Source: Chryseobacterium echinoideorum
GTDB lineage: Bacteria; Bacteroidota; Bacteroidia; Flavobacteriales; Weeksellaceae
NCBI RefSeq assembly: GCF_007474535.1
Contig: NZ_VKNW01000004.1
Location: 248,001 to 312,000 of the forward strand
DNA length: 64,000 bases
Reading direction: 5' to 3'
Under the pieces are notes generated by a model that ran no database searches, was not told the DNA's origin, and saw only the letters and a list, made by a program, of their open reading frames with translations. Both the position numbers and the translations under genes were made by a program. This document shows positions 16,560 to 25,883 of the stretch, piece by piece (position 1 is the stretch's first letter; every line of letters begins with the position of its first letter).

Positions 16560-17093
16560 ATGAAAATATTTGCTTTTGCAGGAAGCATATCTTCCACATC
16601 CATCAACAGAGAACTTGTGAAATTTGTATTGAAAAGTTTTCCGAACGATGAAATCAATCTCATTGACCTGAATAATTATTCTATGCCTGTATTTTCAGTT
16701 GATCTGGAAAAGAAAGGATTTCCTGAGGAAGCACATTTGTTTTTAAAACAAATTGAAGACTGTGATGCTATCATCTGTTCGTTGGCAGAACACAATCGTT
16801 CGTACACGGCTGCTTTCAAAAATATTTTCGACTGGGCATCAAGAATTAATGTAAAAGTCTTTCAAAATAAACCGATGCTTCTAATGAGCACTTCACCGGG
16901 CGGCTATGGCGGAGGAAATGTGATGAATGCTGCAAAGACTTTCTTTCCGAATTTCGGAGCAGAGATTAAAGAAACATTTTCACTTCCAAAGTTTTATGAA
17001 AATTTTGATCTCGAAAGCGGTATCATCAATCCTGAAACGCTTAATGAATTGCAAAATAAAATTGAAGAGTTCAAAAAACTGGCAGAAAATTGA
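16560..17093 (+). CDS. NADPH-dependent FMN reductase (flavodoxin-like)
   Basis: 177 residues. Phosphate-binding loop GSISSTSINRELV, flavin-contacting SLAEHNRSYTAAFKNIFDW and STSPGGYGGG. It belongs to the NAD(P)H-dependent FMN/quinone reductase family (ArsH/ChrR/YieF type). It lies 111 bp after the pirin gene, and a shared role in redox stress is inferred. Confidence 0.9.
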   Translation: MKIFAFAGSISSTSINRELVKFVLKSFPNDEINLIDLNNYSMPVFSVDLEKKGFPEEAHLFLKQIEDCDAIICSLAEHNRSYTAAFKNIFDWASRINVKVFQNKPMLLMSTSPGGYGGGNVMNAAKTFFPNFGAEIKETFSLPKFYENFDLESGIINPETLNELQNKIEEFKKLAEN

Positions 17094-17184
17094 TAAATTA
17101 ATGAGTAGAATTGAATCAAAGTAAGTCCTAATATACTTGTTTATTTAATGTTAGCTGGGATTACTTCCAAACAGAACTCACAAT

Positions 17185-17766
17185 ATGAAAATATCCGAAA
17201 AATCTAACCAAGAAATTATTGAACAACTGTCCGAAATTGCTAAGAATTTCGACCCAACAAAAGAAAACTATCTTCTCTCCTACCCACACTTTTTGAACTA
17301 TTTTAAAAAACTTGATACGATAAATTTAGAGAACTTAATCATAGGAATAAGTTTTACATATTCTTGGATGCCAACAATACTGAAATCAATTAAACTCCAA
17401 AATTCTGAAAAAGTAATTTCGATTTTAAACGAAGTAAAAAAGGGACAAAAAATAAACGAAGAACAACTTGCGACTGTGAAAGCAGCATTTAACAATTCAC
17501 TAGTAGGAACTTCAAAACTACTACATTTTATTAATCCAAAGCAGTACGCAATTTGGGATAGCCGAGTTTTTCGATTTTTAAACAAAGAAGAACCTCATAA
17601 ATACAAACTTGAAAAACCAAAAATTTATCTCGAATATATTGAGTTTATAGAAAATTCAAAAAACGAAAAGACTTTTAAGACTTTTTACAAATTAATGAAA
17701 CAAAAGGTTGGCTATGAAATTACTGAATACAGAGCTTTGGAGCTTGCATTTTTTAAAGGTGAATAA
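17185..17766 (+). CDS. Unrecognised cytoplasmic protein (accessory pair, gene 1)
   Basis: 193 residues with no signal peptide or membrane segment; Lys/Glu/Asn-rich and mostly helical by pattern. A conserved-looking central segment is NNSLVGTSKLLHFINPKQYA followed by IWDSRVFRFL, which reads like a functional core (FINPxxYxIWDS). I do not recognise the family with confidence. Codon use is more AT-rich than in the neighbours. It is followed after 2 nt by a second unknown gene, so they form a two-gene unit, possibly acquired. A defence or toxin role would be speculation. Confidence 0.7.
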   Translation: MKISEKSNQEIIEQLSEIAKNFDPTKENYLLSYPHFLNYFKKLDTINLENLIIGISFTYSWMPTILKSIKLQNSEKVISILNEVKKGQKINEEQLATVKAAFNNSLVGTSKLLHFINPKQYAIWDSRVFRFLNKEEPHKYKLEKPKIYLEYIEFIENSKNEKTFKTFYKLMKQKVGYEITEYRALELAFFKGE

Positions 17767-17768
17767 GT

Positions 17769-18059
17769 ATGGAATTGACGTACCGAGAACAAATTATTGA
17801 ATCTATAAACAAATTAATCGAAACCAGATATACTATTTTTGAACAAATTATAAATCTTGCAATGTCAAATGAATTCAGTCATTTAAAAGATGTTTTTGAC
17901 CAAGGGGATATTTATTCATTTTCTTTAAATCATTTTGAAGATGTTGAAGATGTAAATGTTCAAAAAATGATAGTACTTTGCAAAAAAACCGAGGAAATAA
18001 TTTTTACAATTATGGACTTAAACGGAATAAATGAAAACGAAGTAAATCTAAATGACTAA
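17769..18059 (+). CDS. Unrecognised small acidic protein (accessory pair, gene 2)
   Basis: 96 residues, acidic, with alternating helical hydrophobics (INKLIETRYTIFEQIINLAM) and no membrane segment. It is translated 2 nt after the previous gene, so the two are probably expressed together. No family is recognised. Size and acidity would suit an immunity, antitoxin or adaptor partner, but nothing in the sequence proves it. Confidence 0.6.
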   Translation: MELTYREQIIESINKLIETRYTIFEQIINLAMSNEFSHLKDVFDQGDIYSFSLNHFEDVEDVNVQKMIVLCKKTEEIIFTIMDLNGINENEVNLND

Positions 18060-18305
18060 GAATAAATAACATCCCGCTCCTATGTAGTGCAATCTGTCTA
18101 AAAATAGTGCAAGTAAAGAAATTTAACTCCTTAGAAGTTCAATAATAAAACAAATTACAATTACAAATTCATCGAAAAACGATTTATTTTAGCTTTGATA
18201 TAAATGTAGTTGTCAAAAAAAGCTCTAAAACATTCATTTAATTTTGATATATTTATCGTACAGTTAACATTTCAGATCTAAAAATTCTAAAATAAAATTT
18301 ATTGA

Positions 18306-19463
18306 ATGAAGAAAAACCTGCTAACAATAATTTTACTGAGTTTCACACTAAGTATATCAATCCATTCGTGCAGCAAAGATGAAGAAACTTTTGCTTCTAT
18401 TGTTCCTGTAGGAATTGCATTAGACCCGAACAACTTTAAAGGAGAGGTAAAAAATGGGGAAACCGTAACGCTGGATGCCATGATAAATTACAAACTTTCC
18501 GGGTCTGTTGTCATTAAAAGTGGAGGCATACTCGTTATTCCTGCAGGAACCATAATTACAGCAACTGAAGGCACTTCATCATATGTTCTGGTAGAACAGG
18601 GAGGAAAAATATATCTTAATGGAACTTCCGTTTCACCTGTAGTCTTTACTTCAGAAAACCCTGACTCTGAAAACTGGGGCGGAGTTATTATCTGTGGTAA
18701 AGCTCCTGTCAACAATGGTATTTCGGGTATTACTGAAATCGGAAATGCAGCCTATGGCGGAACGGATTCAGATGATAATTCAGGATCCTTAAACTATGTG
18801 CGAATTGAATACGCGGGTGCAGAATTTACCAGCGGAAAAAGATTCAACGGTTTGTCTTTATATGGTGTAGGTAACGAAACAAAAATTGAGAATATTGCAA
18901 CTGTTAACAATGACGAAGACGGTATGGAAATTTATGGTGGAACCGTGAATATTTCTAATATTGTTTCGATAGGAAATACAAATAATGCCATCAGTTTCCG
19001 AGATGGCTGGATTGGTACAGCCACCAATATTTACACGAAAAGAAAAACAGACGGAAGTGGAAACTTGGGCTTAAAAGGAATTAATAACGACCTCAACGAC
19101 AATGCACTTCCGCAATCTAATCCGACGATCAAAAATGCTACTTTTATTGGAGCCAATGCAGGAGATTCCGTTGCAGTTAAATTACAGAAAGGAGCTGCAG
19201 CCAGTCTTGATAATATCATTTTATCTGAATGGAAAAAGGGAATTATGATTGAAAGTGATCAGTCAGTTACTTATTTCAACGGGAAAAAGAAAATCAACAA
19301 TATTTTATTTGATAATGTTGCAACAGAGGCTTTACTAATGTCTTCCGGAGGTACAGCAGTCGCAATTGCAGATTCTACTTACATCAAAAAAGCGGATGCA
19401 TCAGGTGCAGGCAACGGAGTGTTGACTCCGGTTTGGGCAATCGGCTGGTCCGGATTACAATAA
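18306..19463 (+). CDS. Lipoprotein with right-handed beta-helix repeats
   Basis: 385 residues. Lipoprotein signal with Cys22 (SIHSC). The mature part has parallel beta-helix-like repeats: GGILVIPAGTIITATEGTSS, VLVEQGGKIYLNGTSVSPVV, NYVRIEYAGAEFTSGKRFNG, DEDGMEIYGGTVNISNIVSI. The glycine-rich segment WGGVIICGKAPVNNG is frequent in Bacteroidota surface proteins, some of which carry misleading transporter annotations. It probably sits on the outer membrane; ligand unknown. It stands alone, with 246 bp of non-coding DNA before it and a terminator after it. Confidence 0.8.
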   Translation: MKKNLLTIILLSFTLSISIHSCSKDEETFASIVPVGIALDPNNFKGEVKNGETVTLDAMINYKLSGSVVIKSGGILVIPAGTIITATEGTSSYVLVEQGGKIYLNGTSVSPVVFTSENPDSENWGGVIICGKAPVNNGISGITEIGNAAYGGTDSDDNSGSLNYVRIEYAGAEFTSGKRFNGLSLYGVGNETKIENIATVNNDEDGMEIYGGTVNISNIVSIGNTNNAISFRDGWIGTATNIYTKRKTDGSGNLGLKGINNDLNDNALPQSNPTIKNATFIGANAGDSVAVKLQKGAAASLDNIILSEWKKGIMIESDQSVTYFNGKKKINNILFDNVATEALLMSSGGTAVAIADSTYIKKADASGAGNGVLTPVWAIGWSGLQ

Positions 19464-19488
19464 TAAGGACAAAATTTTGACATAAAAA

Positions 19489-19516
19489 AATCCTCTTTCA
19501 ATGATGAAAGAGGATT
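19489..19516. terminator. Bidirectional terminator between the beta-helix lipoprotein and the marC operon
   Basis: A perfect 12-bp stem (19489-19500 with 19505-19516) has a 4-nt loop. The A-run at 19484-19490 gives a T-run for minus-strand transcripts, so it serves the marC side best and probably also the plus strand. Confidence 0.85.
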
Positions 19517-19535
19517 TGTATTGATGTGATCTATA

Positions 19536-19736
19536 TTATTTTTTTACCCCTATTTTGCTCCATGTATTCAGAACAAAAAGCAAAATCAAACCTAAAAACG
19601 CAGCAAGAATTGAAAAAACAAATTTGAGATTATCTTCAGATAAAACACTTGATTTCCATTCGATTGCATATAAATTGATAGCAATAAAAACGATAAAAAC
19701 TACCAGAAATACTTTATAAAATTTTTGCATGATCAT
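19536..19736 (-). CDS. Small two-helix membrane protein
   Basis: 66 residues with two transmembrane segments (VFLVVFIVFIAINLYAIEW and FVFSILAAFLGLILLFVLN) and a basic C-terminus (SKIGVKK). Its start overlaps the marC stop region, so translation is probably coupled. Family not recognised. Co-transcription suggests it accompanies MarC. Confidence 0.7.
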   Translation of the reverse strand: MIMQKFYKVFLVVFIVFIAINLYAIEWKSSVLSEDNLKFVFSILAAFLGLILLFVLNTWSKIGVKK

Positions 19737-20341
19737 TAAAAGTTAATGTAATTCTGCACCAGCTGAGCAAAATTAGCGGTAAATAATTTAATTGAAATAG
19801 CAAGAAGAATAATTCCGAAAACTTTCTGAAGAATTGCCAGTGATGCCTCTCCCATTTTCTTCTCAATCCATTTCGCCGATTTCAGCACCAAATATACGAA
19901 AATTGTATTGAGAATGATGCCAAAGATAATGTTAATATCATGAAATTCTGCCCGAAGAGATAACGTCGTTGTTAATGTTCCCGCTCCTGCAACCAACGGG
20001 AATGCAATTGGGACAATAGATGCCGATTTGGCTTCAGTCGTTTTATTGATCTCAATTCCCAAAATCATTTCAAGGGCTATGATAAATATGACGAAAGCAC
20101 CTGCAATGGCAAATGAGTTTACATCAACTCCGATAAATTTTAGAATTTTATTTCCTACAAAAAGAAATACAATCATGATGAGCCCCGCAGTAACAGAAGC
20201 CCTTCCTGCTTCTATCTGACCAAATTTTTGCTGCAGGCTTACAACAATAGGCACAGAACCTATGATATCTATCACGGCAAAAAGAACCATAAAACTGGTA
20301 AATACTTCTTTAATAGCAAAACTTTCAAAGATTTCCATCAC
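19736..20341 (-). CDS. MarC family integral membrane protein
   Basis: 201 residues with six predicted transmembrane helices. Family features: LFAVIDIIGSVPIVVSL near the N-terminus, AGAFVIFIIALEMILG, and SIVPIAFPLVAGAGTLTTT. MarC/UPF0056 proteins are inner-membrane proteins of unclear function; the old multiple-antibiotic-resistance role has been questioned. It shares a transcript with the small membrane protein. Confidence 0.92.
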   Translation of the reverse strand: MMEIFESFAIKEVFTSFMVLFAVIDIIGSVPIVVSLQQKFGQIEAGRASVTAGLIMIVFLFVGNKILKFIGVDVNSFAIAGAFVIFIIALEMILGIEINKTTEAKSASIVPIAFPLVAGAGTLTTTLSLRAEFHDINIIFGIILNTIFVYLVLKSAKWIEKKMGEASLAILQKVFGIILLAISIKLFTANFAQLVQNYINF

Positions 20342-20381
20342 TTAAAATTATTAATTTCGCAAAAATATGAATAAAAAATGA

Positions 20382-22115
20382 TTATTTGCTAATTACAGAA
20401 TATAATTTAACAATATGACTAAGAAGATCATGAAGAGATTCTTCGGAAGTAAGAGGAGAAAACTTCTCCATCTGAACTTTTTGAAGCAGCCTTTGATAAT
20501 CTTCTGCTATATCCTGACCATTATGTCTTTCGAGGAAAGATGTGAAATCCTGTTTAGAGCTTTGAAAATACTGGCTTCTGACTTCCGAATCCATTTCTTC
20601 AAATGTTTCAAAGAACTTTTGCTTTTCTGCCGAAAGTTTAAGATTTTCCAGATAAGCAAAATAGTCGGTAATATCTGTTTTTAGACTTTGTCTCATCTCT
20701 GCTTCTGTTTCAGCGACAGAACCTAAAGGTTTAGAAGTTGACTTTTCCTTAATGATATTTCGCTTTTTTTGCCAATTTTTAAATAGAAAGTAGGCAATGA
20801 TTAATCCTAAAAGAATAGCAATATTGGTAAGAAAGATATTCCAGTTGAGTTTGCTTTTTTCTTTTACCTTAAAAGAAGTCGTTTTCAGCACCGGACTGTC
20901 AACCGTTTCCAGAAAAGTATTGGTGTATTCATTTACCTTTTCAACAGTTGATTTTGCTTCCAAAACCTCATCATGTGAAAATGCTGTAACGGCAAGCTTT
21001 TTTTCACCTAGATCAACATATTCTTTTTCTTCGGGATTAAAAAACGAAAAAGACTCCGTTGTTATAACAAGATCACCCGATTTTTTGGGGATGATAACAT
21101 ATTTTGCCAGGATCTCTCCTTTCATTCCTGTTGTACCGGGACGTACAAATGACGAAATTTTTGGGGTAAACACATCATAAAAAGGAGACTCTTCTATTTT
21201 AGGAAGATTCATATCAGAGAGATTTCCCTCACCGGTAACTTTTACGGTAACATTAACTGGTTTTTTAACTTCAATTTTTTCTTTGGAACTACAGAAAACA
21301 TCTACTTTAAAATTTCCGACAGCATTTTTGAATGATTCAGGAGAACCTTCAGGAAGCTTTTTTACATTTAATTTTACCTTATTGGAAGTAATTGAATTTT
21401 TACTTGAAAAAGTATTGACTGATGCCGATACCGGAGGAACTTCTACAAACCCGGATTCATTAGGAAACACCATGAAAACCGCCAGAATCTGCGATGCCAT
21501 ATTTCCAAAACCATTCGGGTCGATCTCAGATCTCTTTAAACTTACAGGATGTACATTAATATTATCACGCTGTGGGAGACGAATGTTTTTTACTTTTCTC
21601 AAGTGATCCATATTTTTTGAATACACCCTCAAAACAGCAATGGTCGGCTGACTCTGATAAACTTCTCTGTCTTCGATTTCCATATTGAGATACACATCGT
21701 TGCTGACATTCGCAACAGATTTTTTATCTATATCTCTTATGAAAATATCAAAAGGTTCGGTTTTGTAAATTTTATTGTTTACGGTAACCAATACAGATCC
21801 GATTCTCACCTTACCTTTTTGCTTAGGTTCCAGAGCAATTCTGGTTACGTACTGTTCTACAGAAGTATTGGTAGAGCCATCCATAAAAGCCTGGCTGTAT
21901 GAACCGTTTCCGATCATGTTGAATTTGGAAAGATCAGGAAGCATTATTTTGCTTTGCTGTACAAGATTGTCTCCGTTGAGTTCCAGAACGATGGTGAGGT
22001 TTACGATATCTTTGCCATTGTAGTCGGTTTTATCAGACTTCATAGAAAGCTCAACCTGTCCGTAAGAAATTACAGATAGGAGGGTAAAAAATGCGTAAAT
22101 AATTTTTTGCTTCAT
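20382..22115 (-). CDS. batD: BatD, oxygen-tolerance family membrane protein
   Basis: 577 residues from the ATG at 22115, which overlaps the batC stop in a TGATG. Signal peptide (KQKIIYAFFTLLSVISYGQ). The periplasmic BatD beta-sandwich region is about residues 20-420 (VELSMKSDKTDYNGKDIVNL, PEKQKGKVRIG-type strand repeats). One transmembrane helix follows at about 430-450 (NIFLTNIAILLGLIIAYFLF), then a cytoplasmic helical tail. It is the last gene of the Bat operon, linked to aerotolerance in Bacteroides fragilis and to stress survival elsewhere. Mechanism unsettled. Confidence 0.9.
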   Translation of the reverse strand: MKQKIIYAFFTLLSVISYGQVELSMKSDKTDYNGKDIVNLTIVLELNGDNLVQQSKIMLPDLSKFNMIGNGSYSQAFMDGSTNTSVEQYVTRIALEPKQKGKVRIGSVLVTVNNKIYKTEPFDIFIRDIDKKSVANVSNDVYLNMEIEDREVYQSQPTIAVLRVYSKNMDHLRKVKNIRLPQRDNINVHPVSLKRSEIDPNGFGNMASQILAVFMVFPNESGFVEVPPVSASVNTFSSKNSITSNKVKLNVKKLPEGSPESFKNAVGNFKVDVFCSSKEKIEVKKPVNVTVKVTGEGNLSDMNLPKIEESPFYDVFTPKISSFVRPGTTGMKGEILAKYVIIPKKSGDLVITTESFSFFNPEEKEYVDLGEKKLAVTAFSHDEVLEAKSTVEKVNEYTNTFLETVDSPVLKTTSFKVKEKSKLNWNIFLTNIAILLGLIIAYFLFKNWQKKRNIIKEKSTSKPLGSVAETEAEMRQSLKTDITDYFAYLENLKLSAEKQKFFETFEEMDSEVRSQYFQSSKQDFTSFLERHNGQDIAEDYQRLLQKVQMEKFSPLTSEESLHDLLSHIVKLYSVISK

Positions 22116-22849
22116 CACCAATCTTTCTCGTTGCTCTCGGGCTTAGAATAAGATTTATTATTTAATATTCTTCTCGCAGTACGTTTTTCTCTGCCGTCAA
22201 TACTGTCTAAAATCGCTTTTTGCAGATCTTTCGGAAGTTTCCCTTCCTGTCCGCTTCCATTTGGCTTATTCTCTTTTCCCTTACTTTGTTGAGGACCATT
22301 TCCCTGATCTTTTTTCTGATCTTTAGAATCTCCTTTTTCGCCTTTATTCTGATCTTCTCCGCCTCCGCTTTTCCCTTGGCTGTTATCTTTATCGCCGTTA
22401 TTTCTTTGTTGTTCCTTTATTTTAAGCTTGGCAATTTCGTAATTCTTTCTTGTTGCCTCATTATAAGGATCCTGCTTCAATGACTGCTTGTAATATTCTG
22501 CAGCTTTCTCTGGTTCGCTCATCTGCATCATGGTATTCCCAAGATTGTGCAGTACTGCAGCTTTGTCCGGTAAAGTCTGTGAGAGCTTTTCCGCTTTTGA
22601 ATATTCTTCCTGCGCTTCCTGATATTTCTGCTTTTTATAAAGTGTATTTCCTAAATTATAGTGTGCGGTAAAATCATTTCCTTTGGATTTTATAGCTTCC
22701 ATATATTTTGAAGATGCACCATCAAAGTCATTTCCTTTAAACTTCTGATTTCCTTCAAACACTAAAGTTCTGTAATTTTCCTGCCCAGATACAAAACCTG
22801 AGAATACAAAAACGAGTATTAACGCTGAAAATAGAATTTTAGTATTCAT
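22115..22849 (-). CDS. batC: BatC-like TPR protein
   Basis: 244 residues. Signal peptide (about 1-22, ending FVSGQ). TPR units span about residues 27-145 (DFTAHYNLGNTLYKKQKYQE, AAVLHNLGNTMMQMSEPEKA). A low-complexity Gly/Lys/Asp/Gln linker follows (about 155-205). The tail is LPKDLQKAILDSIDGREKRT, with Arg/Lys clusters. Its position between batB and batD matches the Bat operons. Periplasmic scaffold, by family knowledge. Confidence 0.88.
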   Translation of the reverse strand: MNTKILFSALILVFVFSGFVSGQENYRTLVFEGNQKFKGNDFDGASSKYMEAIKSKGNDFTAHYNLGNTLYKKQKYQEAQEEYSKAEKLSQTLPDKAAVLHNLGNTMMQMSEPEKAAEYYKQSLKQDPYNEATRKNYEIAKLKIKEQQRNNGDKDNSQGKSGGGEDQNKGEKGDSKDQKKDQGNGPQQSKGKENKPNGSGQEGKLPKDLQKAILDSIDGREKRTARRILNNKSYSKPESNEKDW

Positions 22850-22929
22850 CTATTGCAAAATTATCTCTTTATATGTTAATAAACAGCGGTTTAATTGTTA
22901 AAATTGGGTTAAAGTAATTACTTGTATAA

Positions 22930-23937
22930 TTAAAGATTAAAGTCTCTCTTCGGATTAAAAATAAAAATAAACAGGAATAGGAATATTGAAGTTCCTAAAA
23001 AGTACTGATAATAATGATTCGCATTCTGAGAATTGACTACCGTATCCGTTTCGGAAGCTTTTTTACTGATTTCCTGGGCTATTCTTTGAGGTGCATCATT
23101 CATATTATTTCCGTCTATATAGATCCCGCCTGTAGATTCTGCCATTTTTTTGAGCGCTTCTGTCTGCCTTTTAGATATAACCGTCTCTCCATTTCTGTCA
23201 AATTTATATGCTTCAAGCTGACCAAATTCATAAACAGGAACAGGTGCACCTTCATCAGTTCCCACTCCTACAGAAGTAATAGTAATGCCTTCTTTATTGG
23301 CCAGTCTAATGGCAGCATTATCGTTTCCTTCATTATCTTCTCCGTCACTGATTAAAACTACCTTTCTGGAACCTTTGCTGATATTTTTAAATTTTCCGGA
23401 AGTAATTTCCATTGCCTGAAGAAAATCAGTTCCCTGAATCGTAATATTATCCGTTTTTAAATCTGATATATAAGTTTCCACAGAGCTGTAATCGGTAGTT
23501 AATGGCATTACTGAAACTGCTTCGCCCGCAAAAATGACAATGCCAATCTTATCATTTTTAAGTTCCTTAATGGTATTGATGATAATATTTTTGGCCTGAG
23601 TCAAACGATCCGGACTGATGTCTTCCGCATTCATTGAGTTGGAAACATCCATTACAAACATCACATTATTCATTTTCTGAACAGACTTTATTTTCTCTGA
23701 TCCGCTCAGCAAATCCACAATCGAAAAAATAAGAAACAGTACCGCCAAAAAATAAAGCACTGGAAAAAATCTGATAAAAGAGGTGTTTTTCTCAAATAAG
23801 CTGTCATGAAATTTTGATTCTGCAAAAAGATTTTTCTTTCTTTTTTTCCAACGGAGATATTTTACGACAATGAATGCCAGAAGCGGTAAAAGCAACAGCA
23901 GAAGTAAGTATCCGTTATTTCCTAAATACCAATTCAT
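22930..23937 (-). CDS. batB: BatB, von Willebrand factor A membrane protein
   Basis: 335 residues. Two N-terminal transmembrane helices (YLLLLLLLPLLAFIVVKYL and FFPVLYFLAVLFLIFSIVDL), then a periplasmic vWA domain with an intact MIDAS (VMDVSNSMNAED, DxSxS) and LISDGEDNEGND. A C-terminal helix is YYQYFLGTSIFLFLFIFIF. The start overlaps the batA stop in TGATG, so translation is coupled. Metal-dependent partner binding within the Bat complex is the expected role. Confidence 0.92.
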   Translation of the reverse strand: MNWYLGNNGYLLLLLLLPLLAFIVVKYLRWKKRKKNLFAESKFHDSLFEKNTSFIRFFPVLYFLAVLFLIFSIVDLLSGSEKIKSVQKMNNVMFVMDVSNSMNAEDISPDRLTQAKNIIINTIKELKNDKIGIVIFAGEAVSVMPLTTDYSSVETYISDLKTDNITIQGTDFLQAMEITSGKFKNISKGSRKVVLISDGEDNEGNDNAAIRLANKEGITITSVGVGTDEGAPVPVYEFGQLEAYKFDRNGETVISKRQTEALKKMAESTGGIYIDGNNMNDAPQRIAQEISKKASETDTVVNSQNANHYYQYFLGTSIFLFLFIFIFNPKRDFNL

Positions 23938-24935
23938 CAGCTTATAAATTTATAAAGTACCCAACGTAATAGAGCATCAAAGACGAGCATTCCTAATGCT
24001 ATCCACAGAAAAATTCTGAAATGCTCTTCATAGTTATAATTTTTTGCAACCTTAAGATCTGTTTTTTCAAGCGTATTAATATTTGAATAAATTTCCTGAA
24101 GTTTATTTTCAGAATTTGCACGATAATATTTTCCTCCCGTTGTAGAAGCAATTTCTTTCAATGTATCCTCATCAATAGAAACCGGCATTTCCTGATAAAA
24201 AAATCCAAATTCATCCACATCTACAGGCATCAGCGCATATCCGTTGGTTCCGATTCCTATACAATATACTTTGATATCATTTTCCTTCGCAAGTACAGCA
24301 GCAAGTTGTGGCGGAAACAAACCATTGATCTGATTATTCACCCCATCGGTCATTAAAATTACCACCTTACTTTTTGCCTTACTTTTTATCAAATGATTCA
24401 CCGCAACAGCCAGACCGTCTCCCACAGAAGTTCCATCTATCATTTCTCTCTGATTAAGATTTTGAATTTCATTGATGACCGCATCATGATCAAAAGTCAG
24501 CGGAACTTTCAGAAATGCCTCCAATTTATAATTAACCAAACCAAACCTGTCATTCGGACGGTTTTTGATAAAATCAACGGCAATTTTCTTTAAGACAGAA
24601 TATCGGTCCGGATCAAAATCTTTAGAAAACATACTCAGAGAAACATCCACAGCAAGCATAATATCTACCCCTTTTGTTTCGTCTCTATCCTGAGAAACAG
24701 AAAAAGTTCTGGGTCTTGCCATGGCAACAATCAATGCAGAAAGAATGATATATTTGGAAATTTTCAAAAGAAAAAGAACCGGCAAAATACCACTGTTCAC
24801 TTCCATATTTTTGGTAGTCGGAACTTTGATTCCTTTTCTTTTTTTCTGACTTAAATCTCTAAATAAAAGAGGTATAAAAACAGCGAAAAGCAATAAAAAC
24901 CATGGACTGTAAAACTCGAAATCTACATCAAACAT
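23937..24935 (-). CDS. batA: BatA, von Willebrand factor A membrane protein
   Basis: 332 residues from ATG 24935 (MFDVDFEFYSPWFLLLFAVF). An upstream in-frame ATG at 24953 would lengthen the overlap with the previous gene and has no family support. Two N-terminal helices flank a basic segment, then a vWA domain with MIDAS AVDVSLSMFSKDFD and LMTDGVNNQ. A C-terminal helix is FRIFLWIALGMLVFDALLRW. Partner of BatB in the same operon. Confidence 0.9.
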   Translation of the reverse strand: MFDVDFEFYSPWFLLLFAVFIPLLFRDLSQKKRKGIKVPTTKNMEVNSGILPVLFLLKISKYIILSALIVAMARPRTFSVSQDRDETKGVDIMLAVDVSLSMFSKDFDPDRYSVLKKIAVDFIKNRPNDRFGLVNYKLEAFLKVPLTFDHDAVINEIQNLNQREMIDGTSVGDGLAVAVNHLIKSKAKSKVVILMTDGVNNQINGLFPPQLAAVLAKENDIKVYCIGIGTNGYALMPVDVDEFGFFYQEMPVSIDEDTLKEIASTTGGKYYRANSENKLQEIYSNINTLEKTDLKVAKNYNYEEHFRIFLWIALGMLVFDALLRWVLYKFIS

Positions 24936-25824
24936 CTTTTCTAAGGTTTTCAAATTCTATGTCTTCGGATGAGCGTTTCACGAAATCTTTTATTTCGCTG
25001 AAGTCTTTCTCCATCATTTGCTGATCCGGAAAAGTTTTGGCAAATTTTACCAGATCGCCTCTCAAAAATACGTCTTCCACAATTTTTTCGTTTTCCTGTG
25101 AAATCGTATTATTCTGTTTCATCAGAGAAATGAGATCATCAGTAAGCAAAACATCTGCCGGAATATTATATTGTCTGGTAATAAATTTCCTTGAAATATC
25201 AATTAATTCCACATAAAACGAGCGGTAATTTCCTTCTTCAATATATTTTTTCTTCTTTAATGAATCCAGTTCCTTTAAGGTCTGATTAGTGGCAACCACC
25301 GGAGACCCCTTGGTTTTTCTTCCATATTTCATAAACATTACAATAGCAATAATGAGGGCAATCAATGCCAAAGCTGCCAAAAGATACCATTTGTACAATT
25401 CCCAATAATCTGTAACTTCCAGCTGCACTTCTTTATTACTCATAATGTCATTGATCTGATCTTCTTTTTGCGCAGTATTAACAACTTCAATTTCGTAAGG
25501 AATCGTTTTCAGAATTTTTTCTCCTACTTTAAATTCTAGTTCGGGGATTTTAAAAGTTCCCTCTTCATAAACAGCAAATTCTATTTTTCTTTCATAAGTA
25601 TTAGCACTAATACCGATACTGTCTTTTATTTCTTCAAAATGAAAAGGTAAAAGCTCATTTTCTGGAGCAGTGATGACAGATTTACTTCTCAGATTATCAA
25701 TTTTAATAACTAAATGATCTACCTCTCCCAGTGCCAGAGTTTTTTTCTCCAGATTGGAAGAAAGGAGTTGTGCAAAAGAACTTACACAAATTAAAAAGGA
25801 GAGTAATAAAAGTAATTTTTTCAA
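24928..25824 (-). CDS. Membrane protein of the Bat operon (BatD-like beta-sandwich with cytoplasmic tail)
   Basis: 298 residues. Signal peptide (about 1-18, ending SSFAQ). The periplasmic domain is about 19-145 (LALGEVDHLVIKIDNLRSKS, GTFKIPELEFKVGEKILKTI). A transmembrane helix is at about 147-167 (WYLLAALALIALIIAIVMF), and the cytoplasmic tail is helical and acidic/basic. Proteins with this layout commonly sit between the DUF58 and batA genes in Bacteroidota and resemble DUF4381/BatD-type adaptors. Its start lies 59 nt after the DUF58 gene, and it overlaps batA by 8 nt. Confidence 0.8.
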   Translation of the reverse strand: MKKLLLLLSFLICVSSFAQLLSSNLEKKTLALGEVDHLVIKIDNLRSKSVITAPENELLPFHFEEIKDSIGISANTYERKIEFAVYEEGTFKIPELEFKVGEKILKTIPYEIEVVNTAQKEDQINDIMSNKEVQLEVTDYWELYKWYLLAALALIALIIAIVMFMKYGRKTKGSPVVATNQTLKELDSLKKKKYIEEGNYRSFYVELIDISRKFITRQYNIPADVLLTDDLISLMKQNNTISQENEKIVEDVFLRGDLVKFAKTFPDQQMMEKDFSEIKDFVKRSSEDIEFENLRKDV

Positions 25825-25883
25825 TTTAATTTATCATTCAAGGTTAAAGTTAGAACGTGAGGTTATAAAATCTCAATTCTTAT

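Noticed and set aside
18060..18305. A gene or promoter in the 246-bp gap before the beta-helix lipoprotein
   Set aside because: No ORF of note. A TAATTTTG at 18239-18246 exists, but its nearest TTG is 26 nt away, outside the usual spacing, so no promoter is claimed.
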